Source: Paraphaeosphaeria minitans (lineage: Eukaryota; Ascomycota; Dothideomycetes; Pleosporales; Didymosphaeriaceae). Taken from it: 64,000 nt of DNA. Under the pieces are notes generated by a model. It had not been told where the DNA came from, did not search any database, and saw nothing but the letters and a program-made list of their open reading frames with translations. The DNA lies in NCBI GenBank assembly GCA_015832175.1, contig WJXW01000013.1:806001-870000 (forward strand), given 5' to 3'. This document shows, piece after piece, positions 11,165 through 23,400 of the stretch; within the stretch, counting starts at the first letter, position 1; every line of letters begins with the position of its first letter. Made by a program: the position numbers and the translations under genes.

Positions 11165-12882
11165 ATGCTTCAGAATTGGGCTCAGATCGCACTTACGGTG
11201 GGCGTCGCGCTCGCCAACCCTCTCATTCCGAGACAGTATGATACGGATGACTTTGAAGCGGATTGCGCAACCATCGCGTCGAAGCTCGAAGTAGAGAATA
11301 CGACGGCCTATTTCTCCCAATTTGTCGCCGCTGGTCAGAACCTGAGCATCCCGGATAGGAACGTAACATGCGGTGCACCGTATCAAGCTGTGTCTACAGA
11401 CTTGTGCCGCATCGCGTTGTACGTCGCTACATCGAACAGCTCGGGAATCAACATGGAAGCTTGGCTGCCGTAAGTCGTCCTTCTGAAAATTTCTGATATG
11501 TGGGATGCTAAAAAGAACATCGTAGTTCAAACTTCAGCGGTCGCTTCCTCTCGACTGGCAATGGCGGACTTGCAGGCTGCATCGGATACGATGACCTGGC
11601 GTATGCCACAAGCTTGGGTTTCGCCAGCGTTGGTGCAAACAACTGCCACAATGGAACGAGCGGAGGGGCTTTCTATAATCAGCCGGAAGTAGTAGCAGAC
11701 TTTGCTTATCGCTCGTAGGTCAAACGCTTACCATGAATCGAGCGTATGCTAAGTAAGAACAGAATCCATACCAATGTCTTGGTGGGTAAGGAAATCACGA
11801 AGCAGTTCTACGGCTCACCACACACCAAATCATACTACCTTGGATGCTCGACAGGTGGACGACAAGGTTTCAAATCGGCTCAGGACTTCCCCGAGGACTT
11901 TGATGGAATCGTTGCAGGAGCACCAGCTCTCGCATTCAATAACCTGACCTCGTGGAGTGGACATTTCTACAACGTCACTGGTCCGCCAGGCTCTGAGACG
12001 TTTGTACCGGCCACCATGTGGATGACTACCATCCATGAAGATATCATGAAGCAGTGCGATCTGATCGACGGCTACGCGGATGGCATCATTGAGGACGCCT
12101 CCACGTGCAAGTACAACGCGTCCAGCCTCCTCTGCGGCGGCAGCAACACGAACTCGTCATCTTGCTTGACAGCCACCCAGGTCGAGACCGTCCAGAAAGT
12201 TTTCTCCCCTCTAACTCTCTCAGACGGCTCCCTCGTTTACCCGCGCATGCAGCCCGGCTCCGAGGGCGTTGCCGCATTCGCAGTCTACAATGGTGCCCCA
12301 TTCATCTACAACGTCGACTTCTTCCGCTACGCAATCTACAACGACCCCAACTGGAACCCGCTCACCATTAATGATACCGATTACATCAATGCTGCGATCA
12401 AGAATCCCTCCGACATCGACACTTTCAAGGGCGACCTGACCGCAGTTCAAGCCCGTGGCGCTAAGATCCTGCACTACCACGGCCAGATGGACGGCATCAT
12501 CTCGTCTGAAAACTCGCCCCGCTACTACGAGCACGTGTCAGAAATCATGGGCAAGACGCCCGCCGAGCTCGACGACTTCTACCGCTTCTTCCGCATCTCT
12601 GGCACTGGGCACTGCCAGGGCGGAGACGGCGCATCGGTCATCGGCCAACGCCTTAACTCGTTCCAGAGCACGGATCCCGCCGAGAACGTGTTGATGGCTA
12701 TGGTTGACTGGGTCGAGAATGGAAATGCGCCTGAGACGATTGTGGGAACGCACTGGATCAATGGAACGAAGAGTGCCGGCGTAGATTATAAGAGGGCCCA
12801 TTGCAAGTATCCTAAGAGGAATGTGTACAAGGGCGAGGGAGATCCAAAGGCGATTGATAGCTGGAAGTGCGTTGAGCAGTAA
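11165..12882 (+). CDS. Secreted tannase / feruloyl esterase family protein
   Basis: Exons are 11165-11469, 11526-11714 and 11763-12882, giving 537 residues. The N-terminus (MLQNWAQIALTVGVALANP) is a signal peptide, so the enzyme is secreted. The family's CS-D-HC arrangement is complete: GCSTGGRQG with Cys193-Ser194, HGQMDG with Asp408, and GTGHCQGG with His448-Cys449; the two cysteines form the disulfide that holds the triad. The family hydrolyses ester bonds of gallate (tannins) or ferulate/coumarate on plant cell-wall polysaccharides; sequence alone does not decide which. About ten N-glycosylation sequons (NxS/T) fit secretion. Both introns give uninterrupted family sequence (WLPSNFSGRFL; YRSIHTNVLVGKE). 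A decayed hydrolase pseudogene lies just downstream on the other strand. Confidence 0.93.
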
Positions 12883-13038
12883 GTTTCGAGAGTTGATGTG
12901 TCTTACGTGCGTTTGGAGCGTGTTCGTAGTATTGTCGTATAAATTCATACATTGGTTTCTTATTATTCACTAATGCTCTCATATGGCTGAAATCGAGTAT
13001 TATACAGCCTTCGAATAGAAAGCCCTACCCTATCGCTG

Positions 13039-14073
13039 TCACTCTCGCGCTCGCGCTCGCGCCCTCACTCCCGTTTCCCAAGAAGAAAATCCCACAAGAG
13101 CATCTGCCGGCCGCGCTTCAGCCTCCAGCACCAGACTATGCCCACACTCGTCGAAGATATAGCTCTGCTGAAAATCGTTCGCTACCAACAGGATTTTCTC
13201 CCTCACGTTAATCCCAAACAATTCCGGTGCTCTAATTGTCATTATGCGCAACGTAAGCGGATATTGTCTGAGTTGCCGTTGTTGATTCGTCCTGGGCAGA
13301 CTCAGCATTCCCCCACCTCAAGATTGACGCTGTAAAGAGTACCATGAATTTTGGTGAGTATGAGGTAGCTCGCGGGTTACCAAGTCCGCTCTATACGTGT
13401 CCGAGACGCCTATCAGATCTCCCGGTTCTTAAATCGAATCAATTTACTCTATTATCGCTTCTCTGCTGATGGACATGGGGTTACAGCATTCTGCTCCTAT
13501 GAAGTGTGTCCAGAGCTCTGCTTCTTTGCCGGTGATTAGCTGTTCGGGGACGTTGGCGATCCAGAGAAAAGAGATGTAGCACTGTCATCCGCCGCGTAGC
13601 CTGCAGCGATGAATTACTGTGCTTGTGGAGACTTGAGAAAGGAAGCACTTACTCGTACTGCGCATTCACGTTTTCGGGCGTGAAGTAAGACCACGCATCT
13701 AGCGATACACCCGACAGAAGCATTTCGCAGAACGAGAGTTTGATCTCTCGATCCCGTTAAGTCGCTGCTACCGTGTAGGCGTACCCAGCACCGCCTAGGT
13801 TCACACGTTAGCACTTCACCCCTCAAAAGGCAGGTGTCAACACTTGCGATCCTCGCCATGCACGTAAAATCTCTCGAATCCTGACAAACTCATTGATCTC
13901 GCGGTATCCGCCGCCTGCGCCGTGTTATTATACCCCATCACTGCAGGCGGCTCGTCAGTGTACCCAAATCCGCGCACATGTGGCACAACTACCGTGAAAT
14001 ACGGCGTCAGTAGCGGTGTGAGCTTCTACCAGTAATAGTTCGTCTACATGGATTTTGTGTTGGTGCTTGGTCC
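13039..14073 (-). pseudogene. Decayed alpha/beta-hydrolase (epoxide-hydrolase-like)
   Basis: On the minus strand, pieces of an alpha/beta-hydrolase fold protein appear in order and in family register. Piece 1 (14073-13848) reads KLTPLLTPYFTVVVPHVRGF, then GYTDEPP and FERFYVHGEDR. Piece 2 (13794-13653) reads GAGYAYTVAAT, stop, then KLSFCEMLLSG. Piece 3 (from 13600) reads FLWIANVPEQLITGKEAELW. The C-terminal piece (about 13250-13060) contains RAPELFGINV and FDECGHSLVLEA with the catalytic-type His. In-frame stops interrupt it at several places (before TNYYW, before KLTPLL, in piece 2 and early in piece 3), and no start is evident. Between pieces 1 and 2 lies a GC-AG intron (GCAAGT donor), either original or a decayed GT. 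The low-complexity RARARARE end comes from a GCTCGC-type repeat. Family assignment is from memory of motifs. Confidence 0.75.
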
Positions 14074-14560
14074 AAGAATACGATCGCACACCACTAAATA
14101 AACAAATATCATTATAAATAGCTGTATAAGTCAAGTTCTGGGTTTCCTAGAACTTGAACTATATCATGTCCTGCGTTCATTGCCGTCAGTGTCCCCTTTT
14201 CCATTGAACCGTATACAAGATTTCTGAAGAAGGCAGTTTTCAAAAGTGTAAGTCTAAGCTGCTGATCATCGATTTATACTATTATTATTGGAAGTCAGCA
14301 CTTGGCGATATATGTAGTGAAATTTAGCCTTCGAAGTTATGTCTGCTCTAGAATCAGCGAGTCAGGACGCTTGTGTATCTTTCCGCCCCTAGATTCATTG
14401 GATATATCTAGAACACTGAGGACCGCTATTTGTCACCCCGAAAAGTATATATGGTCATGATCTTGAGGCTGCTATTGATTAAAGGCGACACCTCTATTAC
14501 TTTGCACTCGTATTTAACGTCTATACTCACTCAAAAAGTTTCCATTCAGTTGAAGCCAAC
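14074..14560. other. Intergenic, AT-leaning
   Basis: This is the 5' flank shared by the hydrolase pseudogene and the flavin-reductase gene. It holds AT-rich stretches and no gene or repeat I can identify. Confidence 0.5.
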
Positions 14561-15286
14561 ATGATAGATACGCACTCCATCATTACACCTGCTATCATGT
14601 ATTGGGGCACCCCGGTAACCATGATTACCACAGAAAATGAGGAAGGGACAGCCAACATTGGGCCGATATCATCAGCCTGGTGGCTGGGCCATCGCTGCGT
14701 CTTAGGACTCGCTTCGATGTCTCAAACCACGATCAACCTGCTGCGTACCCATCAGTGCGTCATCAATCTGCCCAGCGACGACATGGCGCGCTACATCAAC
14801 CCAATCGCCAAGACCACCGGAGCCCTCGACGTACCGCCAGTAAAGCAAGCACTTGGATACGAGCACTGCAACGACAAGTTCAGACTTTCCGGTCTAACAC
14901 TACGGGCATCGGACCTCGTGCAGCCCCCGCGCATCGCCGAGTGTCCCGTGCAGATGGAAGCCGAGCTCATGAGCAGCTTGGAGCTGATGCAGGATCTTCT
15001 CGACCGGAAGGGAGTCCTGCTCGCGATCGAGGTCAAGATTCTCCGGACCCATGTGCGGAACGATCTGCGCTTGGCTCACCACGCCAATCGGATCGACCCT
15101 GACCGCTGGCGACCATTGATCATGAGTTTTCAGGAGTTTTATGGTCTTGCGCCTGCAAAAGTGACAGAGTCGAAGCTGGCAACGATTAACGAGGATAAAT
15201 ATCGCGTGCTGACGAGGTCAGATGTCATCAAGCAAGGGGGCGATATGGACAGGGTGGACAGCGGAGAAGCTGCTTGTACCAATTAG
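14561..15286 (+). CDS. Flavin-reductase-like (FMN-binding split-barrel) domain protein
   Basis: A single exon of 241 residues begins at the first ATG. The N-terminal half fits the flavin-reductase-like/flavoredoxin family: a TPAIMYWGTPVTMITTENEE strand pair, then ANIGPISSAWWLG and a cofactor-loop region RCVLGLASMSQTT, followed by TTINLLRTHQCVINLPS. Members bind FMN and reduce flavin or act as FMN-dependent oxidoreductases, usually in the cytosol. There is no signal peptide. Length fits the fungal versions. The downstream region has no partner gene, so the substrate is unknown. Confidence 0.8.
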   Translation: MIDTHSIITPAIMYWGTPVTMITTENEEGTANIGPISSAWWLGHRCVLGLASMSQTTINLLRTHQCVINLPSDDMARYINPIAKTTGALDVPPVKQALGYEHCNDKFRLSGLTLRASDLVQPPRIAECPVQMEAELMSSLELMQDLLDRKGVLLAIEVKILRTHVRNDLRLAHHANRIDPDRWRPLIMSFQEFYGLAPAKVTESKLATINEDKYRVLTRSDVIKQGGDMDRVDSGEAACTN

Positions 15287-17346
15287 AAAGCGAGGGCATG
15301 AGATGTGTCCCATAATAGTGAGCTATTCAGAATACGGGATTTATTGTTTTGAACCTTTTGCGAGTTCGAACTTTCACTGTCTTGCAATTCTATGTATTAC
15401 GTTTACCACGACGCGTTAGCTGACACAATCCGTTTTTGTAATTGTCCCTGCACTCTTTTGCTCAGAAATCATCATTGAGAACCTTTCCTCCCAGAGGCAC
15501 AGCCTTGGATATTGACTGCCCATCATTATCGAGATCGCGTCATCCCAGTCTTTTCCATAAGAGTATGGAATTGCTAATAGATTTGTATCCGCCAGCGCCG
15601 CCTTTCGCCCCTCTGACTGAGGATCGCTGGTCAAGCCACAACTCGCGGCATGAACGGGCGAGGTGTTGGTTGCAAAAGGGCAACGTGGTCAGATCAATGG
15701 ATGGTAAGAACCGTCGTTTGCGCGACTTGTGCTTGTTAGTTCGAAAACCTGAAATCGACCTTGAAGCCGGGATGGAAGTGTTATGTGCTCTTTGGCCGGT
15801 ATGAGATACGAGGACGTCTTCGAATTACATGGCTTTAAAGTCTGGTCTTGACTGCCAACGACGCGTTCCTATACTCTGTGCCACCTCTACAATATCGAAC
15901 CCCTCACTATTAGCGAATCGGCGACTGAGTATTGGAGCAACGTCCCAGGACAGAAGTTGATGGAATTTGATGCAAGAGCTTGGTATGTCTTAGGTATAGA
16001 ACCGCAATCTCTTGCAGTCTCCCCTCGAATGCGAAGGTAATTATCGGCTCCTTCAAATACCCTTTTGTTGAGGAGAATGCGTCAGGCAAACTTTTACGGA
16101 GATGATCACAACGACGCTGCACCTCTTCTCGAAACTTGCTACAATACCTAGGTATGCTCCTGGATGGGTTAGCGACGCGTAAACCACGCCGTACCTACGG
16201 AATCGCTCGCAGCGTGCATAACAGTACTAAGTACGTACCTACTGTTCGAGGCTACTACGGTTACGGTACGGTTGGAAGTAGGTAGGAACTGGATGCATAT
16301 CGATATTCAGCTCAAGATACCTACAGTCTCTTCAGGTCGATACAATGGGAGCTTGTTCCGTGTTCCTGTTCCGAAAAGCAGGAAGCGTGCGCCACACCTT
16401 TGCACCGCCACCCTTCAGGGACTCTGTGATCGCCCAACCTGCCCACTGCAACCTCCGCATGTCGATCTTGCATCAAGTGTCGTGCGGCGTTGCAGCCGTT
16501 ATCACAAGACACACAAGGCAGGCTGTGAGGCCCAAGGAGGAAGGAGGAAACTGGCAGAGAATACAGCCTCGCGATTCGAGGGCGGCACGGCGATCGAAAT
16601 AGGTAGGTAGGTACCTATTGCACACTCCTTTCACGAGCACCCGCGGAGGCAGGATTAATGCTTGTCGCGTGTCTCCATGGATCGCCATGGCGGCGCACTA
16701 TTGGTGAAGTCGTGGTACGGGGTACGTTTGGGCGGCTCGACGTGGACAAAAGCAGGTTTCTTTTAGCCATCTTCGCGATGCAAAAGCCACCATGGATCCT
16801 GGCCGCCTTCAAAACATCGCTCTTCGACGCCAAAAGCTACCTAGTTATCGACGACTCCGTGGGGGCTTGGGGGGCTTGGGGGGCTTTGAGGCTGCGCCGT
16901 CATCTACAGTGGACGCCTCGGCTCTTGAAACTCGGAGCGACTCACAGGCACTCGCCATTGCGCGAGCATCGCGATGAGAGACGCAGGGTTATTTCGGGCA
17001 GTCTGCTCACCGCGGCCAAGATTGTTATAGATTGATTGACGTGCGACTGGAAGAGGGTCGGGAGTGGCATCGCTTGTGCGCGAACTGCGACATGGGCAAT
17101 GTCGAGCAAACCCAACGGCAGCAGGGCAAGTCGTCCATGCTTTTGGCTCGTCGTATTGGCTCCTAGTTGCACACAGGCTGCCTTGCTCCGCCATTCTCTT
17201 CCACTGTCTTCCCGACTGCTTGCTTCACCTTCACTTGTGTGTGGGTTGACCTTTACTTGCTGTTGCGCGCAAGATAGAGGCGGGCCCGCTTTCAGTTCGC
17301 CCTCCATCTCGACACCCGTCACACTCATGGTCTCAAATTCATAGCA
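15287..17346. other. Intergenic region with TAGGTA motifs, no recognisable gene
   Basis: A 2-kb stretch in which reading frames (for example 15,442-15,804) match no family I recognise. Clusters of TACCTA/TAGGTA tetranucleotide-type motifs lie at about 16,150-16,320 and 16,600-16,615. Three G-runs (GGGGG, GGGGGG, GGGGGG) separated by CTT lie at 16,860-16,882. The end serves as the promoter of the membrane-protein gene. Confidence 0.5.
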
Positions 17347-18830
17347 ATGGCGAACACCTTCTACTTGCGCATCACTGCCGTCGTTCTGGCTTTGCTACAA
17401 ATCGCCGCTGCGCAGCAATGCTGTGAGTTCGTCCGCGCTCGTACAAAGCTAGACGAGCTCTACTGACAGCTTCAGACTACCCAAATGGCAGCACAGCACC
17501 CGACTCGGAGAAGCCATGCTCATCTGTCGACGGCACCGCGTGCTGCCCAGACACGTGGCAATGCATGGATAACGGTCTCTGCTACAACCCAAATGTTAAG
17601 ATATACGGACGATACAGCTGCACGGACAAGGATTGGAAGTCTCCAGGCTGCCCATCGAGCTTGTGCACTGGTATGCTGCCATAGCACTCGAGATCGAGAA
17701 TAGCTGATTGAAGTCTCGCAGATCTACAACAAATTGGGGCTGAGGCGGTATCGCAGTGCAAAAATCACGACAATCAGTGGTGTTGCGACGCCAACAGAGT
17801 TGATGTAAAGTGCTGCCAGGAAAGCCCGAAGCCGAGGCCTTTCTTCGCGTTGCAAGACCCAAAGGCATACGGATCAATAGGAGGAAGCACCGGATCAAGT
17901 GCACCATACCTGGCCACCATCACGGGCAAAGCCAGCGGCAGTGGGAGCAGCTCACCATCCTCAACGGCAGCATCCAACCCCGCCTCCGCAACCAAGGACT
18001 CTCACTCTAGCAGCGATGTCTCTTCCACCGCCGCAAGCACGCTCACATCCCTCTCAACCACCGTATCGACAGGCACTGCCGGGCCCTCGACCATCGTGGA
18101 GACCGTCACACAACCTGCCTCCTCCACTTCCACTGGCGACCCCTCGCCCTCCGCAAACCCAGAGAAGAAGAACAACATCGGCTTCATAGTCGGATGCGCT
18201 GTCGGTATTCCACTCGCCATCGCCCTCGTAGGCATCCTTTTCTGGCTCTTCCGCAAACGCGCGCACCAAAAGGCGCAAGCCCAACCCTACAACACCTCCT
18301 CCACCGACGCCTTCACGCCCACCCCCGCAACCCCCGAGTTCGCCGCCGGCGCAAAACTACACAAGAACGGCGCTCCGACGGAATTCGCGTCGACGGACCC
18401 GGGTGTGCCAGAGCTCGCAGGCGGCCAGGGCGTCGGCCCGGAGAGGCCTGTCTCCATGATTCCGGGAAAGGCAGAGATGGACTCGGGGGGCGGTTTCGCG
18501 CCGGGCACGGTACCGCTCGCACCGCATCTCGTGGGCGTGAGCGGTGGAAATGGCAGCAGCTGGGGTAGTGCACCGCCGGGGTACTCGCCCGAGCAGCAGC
18601 AGCAGCAGCAGCAGCGGGCGTCGTGGGCACCAAATACGGATCCGATGGCGGGACAGTACCAGGCGTACCGACCAGGCGTTCACAATGTGCCTGAGATGGC
18701 GGAGCTGCCGGGCGTGCTGACGCCGCCTGTGGGGGAGCTGGGAAATCCGAGCCCGCCCACGGCAGCGGGTGTGGGTGCGAGGGAGTATCCCGGGATAGCT
18801 GAGGCGGCGGCAGAGGCGCCGAGGAAGTAG
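17347..18830 (+). CDS. Secreted-type cysteine-rich, Ser/Thr-rich single-pass membrane protein
   Basis: Exons are 17347-17422, 17476-17670 and 17722-18830, giving 459 residues. A signal peptide (MANTFYLRITAVVLALLQIA) leads into a Cys-rich ectodomain of about 110 residues (CCPDTWQC, NGLCYNPN, WCCDAN, VKCCQ). A Ser/Thr-rich stalk likely to be O-mannosylated follows (about 145-230). One transmembrane helix lies at about 243-267 (IGFIVGCAVGIPLAIALVGI), with a Arg/Lys stop-transfer (FRKRAHQK) and a 190-residue Pro/Gly-rich cytoplasmic tail. A run of eight Gln encoded by CAG repeats lies near 18,592-18,615. The layout resembles fungal cell-wall stress sensors (Wsc/Mid2-like), but I do not recognise the Cys domain, so a sensor role is inference. 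Confidence 0.82.
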
Positions 18831-20492
18831 GTACCTAGGGAGCGAGGCTGGCCGTGCGTTTGGGTTCCATTTCACGCACAGTGGGCACGAGGCGCGTGAG
18901 AGGTCGTGGAAACGGTGTGGGGCGTGGACGATACCATCATGTACTACCAGGCATGCTACATCAGCAACACAGCGGCACGTACGTAAATACTAATGAAGAC
19001 ACGGCAATTGCATCTCAATGCTGCATGTGCCACCGTCATTTTCGCGAGGAAGCTGATTCACTGATATGTGCTGTCAACAGTGGGCGCACCGCAACACGGC
19101 TTCTTACCTCATCGCAAACTTGGATCGCCATGAGCAATAGTTCACATGTAGGTTTACCAGCATATGGGATTTCTCACGGTACCGTACCTAAGCACCCATT
19201 TGGCAGTACCCTCCTAGGCAACCGTAAAAGATGATGAGCGCCCGGTCCGACACGCACACCAGCCAGCGTCTGCGTGGATCGAGCATCTGGATGCAGGACT
19301 CTGCATGCGCAAGCGCAAGCGCATGTCTCGGAGCTCGAAGCTACGGGAGAAATACTATCTACCTACGGTGATGTGAGATCTGGGCGGCGGCATTGAGCGG
19401 TGCCAATGAACGACACCACAAGACTACGACGGCTCCCCCTCATGCGACCACAACTGCATGATGGGTCGTTTATCCCCGCGAGCTGTAGACAGTCTTCTCC
19501 CGAGGTCGGCTTACTCCCACGTGACCTAGCTGGCGCTGTGAAACATAAATCGATCCGCGGGAGACTCTTAAGATGACTAACATTCCGCGCATCCTGCGCC
19601 ATAAGCACTCGGTCGAGATTCCGTCCCTGCGGTTTGAGCGCGTGTCTTTGATTTCTGGCGGGGGCCCCTTTCGTTCGCGTGACACGGGTAGCGTAGTCGT
19701 TACTGTCTGTTTGGGCTTCGTCCGTCCAATGCGCCTTTTTGTTGTCCAAAAGTACACAAGTGATATAGCTGTTGGCCGCGCGGGACTACAACCACCAGAA
19801 AACATTCCATCAGCTTCTGGATTAGTATTTCGGCTTGAGCGGACGAAATGAAATACTGCTGCAGTACGGCAAGACACAAGATTTGTGGCACCGTGGTGGC
19901 ATCAGGTAGCGTACGGTAGGTAGGCGTGCAGCGACCAAGGTTTGAAACACAATTAAACTCGCATCCCCTCCATCATCCCACGACTCTGCACGTTTTAGCG
20001 GTCGGATCGGAAAGTGTTGTGTTGGGAACATAGCGTATCAGATCCGCGACCGAGAGGAGCAGTGGACGTGTCGAATCCGGATTGGACTTGGGACTTTTTG
20101 GATCCAGTTCGCGAATGAATGGTAGTGCATTGGTATCTGAAGCGACTTGTTGTAGTATTCATGTAGATTTTTTTTCATTTAGATCATATGCCCTGACTTC
20201 CTGTCCGCCGCAGTGACATGCCTCTTCCGGTCCTCTTATCGCGCTGTTCTTCCTCCTAGGCCTTGCCCTCGCCCTTGACGCGGTGGGACTTATGTCTGTG
20301 ACAATCCTCGCATGCGAGCGTATAGCCTTGACTATACGCATCTTCCATCACAGCGAGATGCCGCATGCGCTAATACGCATGTCTTACGCTCCTATTGCTG
20401 GACTCATGTACATGCTGTAGCGCACGTGCAGGCTAGGATAGCCTTCCGAGTGTTCTTGTTAAATTGCATTCCGAAGTCTCGATGCGCGTCTC
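18831..20492. other. Intergenic between convergent genes
   Basis: A 1.66-kb stretch between the membrane-protein gene (+) and the histidine-kinase gene (-). Frames such as 19,363-19,749 (-) have no recognisable content. TAGGTA/TACCTA motifs occur near 18,829, 19,149, 19,185, 19,360 and 19,917. No RNA gene is seen. Confidence 0.5.
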
Positions 20493-23400
20493 TCAAGTGA
20501 AGTAGTTTTCGCCGCCTCGCTCGACCAAGCTTGGCGTTCTCGGCTCTGTCACCGGTATGATGACCTGTGGGACGAGCCCCTTCATCATATGCACCAGATC
20601 CGCGGCCTTGAATGGCTTCTGCATTACGCGATCCTAATTCACAAGTCAGTGACATGCTCCTTCTAATCCTGAATCTGCGATATACTCACCGCACCCGCCG
20701 CAAGGGCGGTATTGATCTGCTCCTGCCGCACATTCGCCGTGACTGCGATGATCGGCAATCTCGCCCCAAGCCTAGACTCAATCGACATTGCCTGGCTCAG
20801 CAAACCCTCGTCATCGGCCTCACGCTTGCGGATCGCCTTTGTCGCTTCCAGCCCGTTCAGCACGGGCATCTCCAGATCCATGAGCACAACATCGTACACC
20901 TTCTTCTCTACCAGTTCCAACGCTTCACGCCCGTGGTTTGCGACGTCGATAATGCAGCCCGCTTTTTTGAGCTGCTTGCCGAGGACCTGCTGATTGATGA
21001 CGTTATCTTCAACGAGAAGAACATGCAGCTTCTCGGGTGCCGGGCCCACGCCGCCGCTCTCGTGGAAAAGCTCGCCAAGGGTCTGTGGACGGCGTTCGAC
21101 GCGCCGGGTTTTGACGTAGAAGCCGAATGTGGAGCCTTGGCCGGCAATGGAGGACACACCGATCTCGCCGCCTTGCTTTTCGGTAAGCTCTTTGCCTGTG
21201 CAGATGTTAGTGATGATTCAGGCGAATTTGTTTGTGCAACGGACTGATGAAGAGTCCAAGCCCGCTGCCGCCGTATTTCACATGCGTCTTCATGTTTGCT
21301 TGGCGAAACCTCTCGAAAATCTTGTGAATCTCCTTTCCCTTCAGACCGATGCCCGAGTCTTGAACAGAAAATGTCAGATATACTTCTTCCCCTTGGCCCC
21401 AGTCTGGAGACGCTGTTACGTCTGAGTAGTCCTTAACTTTCGACGCCCAGAACGTGTCTGCGGCAAACATGGACCGTGGATCCGACCTGCTGGCACCGAA
21501 GCGGACCGAGATTGTTGGCACCTTTGAGGATTTCACAAACTTGATTGCATTGGTGAGGAGGTTGATAAAAATCTGAGTAACGCGCGATGGGTCGAGATGC
21601 ACATATTCAATATCTAACCTTGCTAGGGACGTGTCGGAAGTCACGCTGTAGCGAATATTGTTCGACTTGAGTTCCGCCTGAAAGATGCTCGAAATGGAGC
21701 TGACTAGCTTGGCAGGACGGGTGGCCGTCGGTGTGATGGAGAGCAGCATTGAGTCGAGCTTACTCAGTGTGAGTACGTCATCGATGATTCGCTTTTGATG
21801 GTTGGCGCATTGCATGATGATGTTTGCCGAGGCCAGGTTGTCATTCAACGTTTCGGAAAGCATCGCTGGAACGTCTGCGAGTTTGGACCGACATTCCTCC
21901 ACAGCGCTGGATATATCGTCTGCACAGTGCACGATTGCGCTGAGCGGATTCCGCATCTCGTGTGAAACAACGTCGATGAAGGCCTCCTGTTGTCGTTTCG
22001 CTTCGCGCGCTTCGGCGGCCAACCGTGCCTGAAAATTCTCCGCCCACTTGAGTCTCGAGATATCCGTAGTGCATGCCATGATGGACCGCACTGTTTCCCC
22101 CTCGCGGTAAGGGAAGGCTAGAACCTGGAGCTGTGCGGGCTCCGCGTCGCCGTTTGGTGCGGTGAACAGACGCTTCAGTCGCATCTCTAGGCTCACGTGG
22201 TTGACGCCCGACACTAGGGTAGCCCAAGCCTCTTGCCCTCTAGGCACATCTTCCTCGACGTAGACGTCCCAGAAACTGAATAGCCCCAGGTGCTCCTCCG
22301 CTGTCATGCCCGACAGTGCGTAGTATTGGTCGTTGGCCCATATGATGTTCCCATCGAGTCCCATGTGAATCATGCCGACTGATGCATGTTCGATCAGATG
22401 GCGCAGCTTCATGTCACTAAAGGCCAGATCATCTTCGAGCTTCCGTTGCCGCTCCCTCGTCTTGACAGCGCTGAACGCGAGATTCATGATGCTTGATACA
22501 GTACGTCCGACATCTTTCAAAAACTGCAGGCAAGCGTCATCAAAGGGTCGACGGGGATTGGTGGCGGCAATGAGGTAGCCAGACACTCGGGACCCGCTAG
22601 TGATGGGAAGGATGCCGATCTTTTTCGAGGGCGAGCCAAATCCGGTCCATGCCACGGAATCGAAGCGCTCGTCGTAGTCGATGGTCAAGATGTCGGAGCC
22701 CGCACGGCGACACTCGGGGATGAGACCTTGGTTGCTATCGATTTTCTGGTTGTCGGCTATCAAATTGTGGCCCTTTGGCAGGCCATAGTGCCCCCGGAGC
22801 CGCAGCACGTCTGATGTGGAGTCCCCCTGGCCATCCACCTCGTACAGCATAGCAAGGGGCAGGTCGTTGGCGTCGGTGGCGAGCGTGTCCAGGATGTGGC
22901 AGCAGGCGGTGTCGGGATCGAAGTCGGCTTGCGAGGCGAGGCGGTTGAGGAGCATGGCGCGGCGGTCGGACAGGCGCTGGCTCGTGACTTCGAAGAGCGA
23001 GTTGTAGTAGCCCTGGGGTTGGTTGGTGGGCCCGTTGCCGATTGGGACGAAATTGCCGTTGAAGAAGGCCCTGTGCCGTCAGAGAGGGAGCAGTCGACTG
23101 CGATGCGTCACTCACTCCTCAGGCCATCCTTTGCGCTCGACGATCAGGGCATGCTCGGGCGAATAGTCTAGGCCGACGCCGGAGTCGCGGCACTTGTCGA
23201 AGAAGGGCTTGATGCTGGGCCACAGCTCTGGGTAGCAATCCCAGAAGGAGGAGGCCATCCTGGGACTCGATCAGCGACTGCGCGAGGGCGAGGGCGGGCA
23301 AGGGTTGCTCACAACTTGGGATGGACGGCGGCTGCGAGCGGGGCATACGTCTCATTGTAGATGGCCGTGTACGAGTCGCCCCTGTGCCGTTAGCATCTGC

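Noticed and set aside
10934..11530. 198-residue minus frame
   Set aside because: It overlaps the promoter and signal-peptide exon of the tannase-family gene and has no family features.
15442..15804. 120-residue plus frame downstream of the flavin-reductase gene
   Set aside because: Composition and content resemble random sequence; no domain recognised.
19363..19749. 128-residue minus frame between the membrane protein and the kinase
   Set aside because: No motif, and it overlaps another unrelated frame of similar length.
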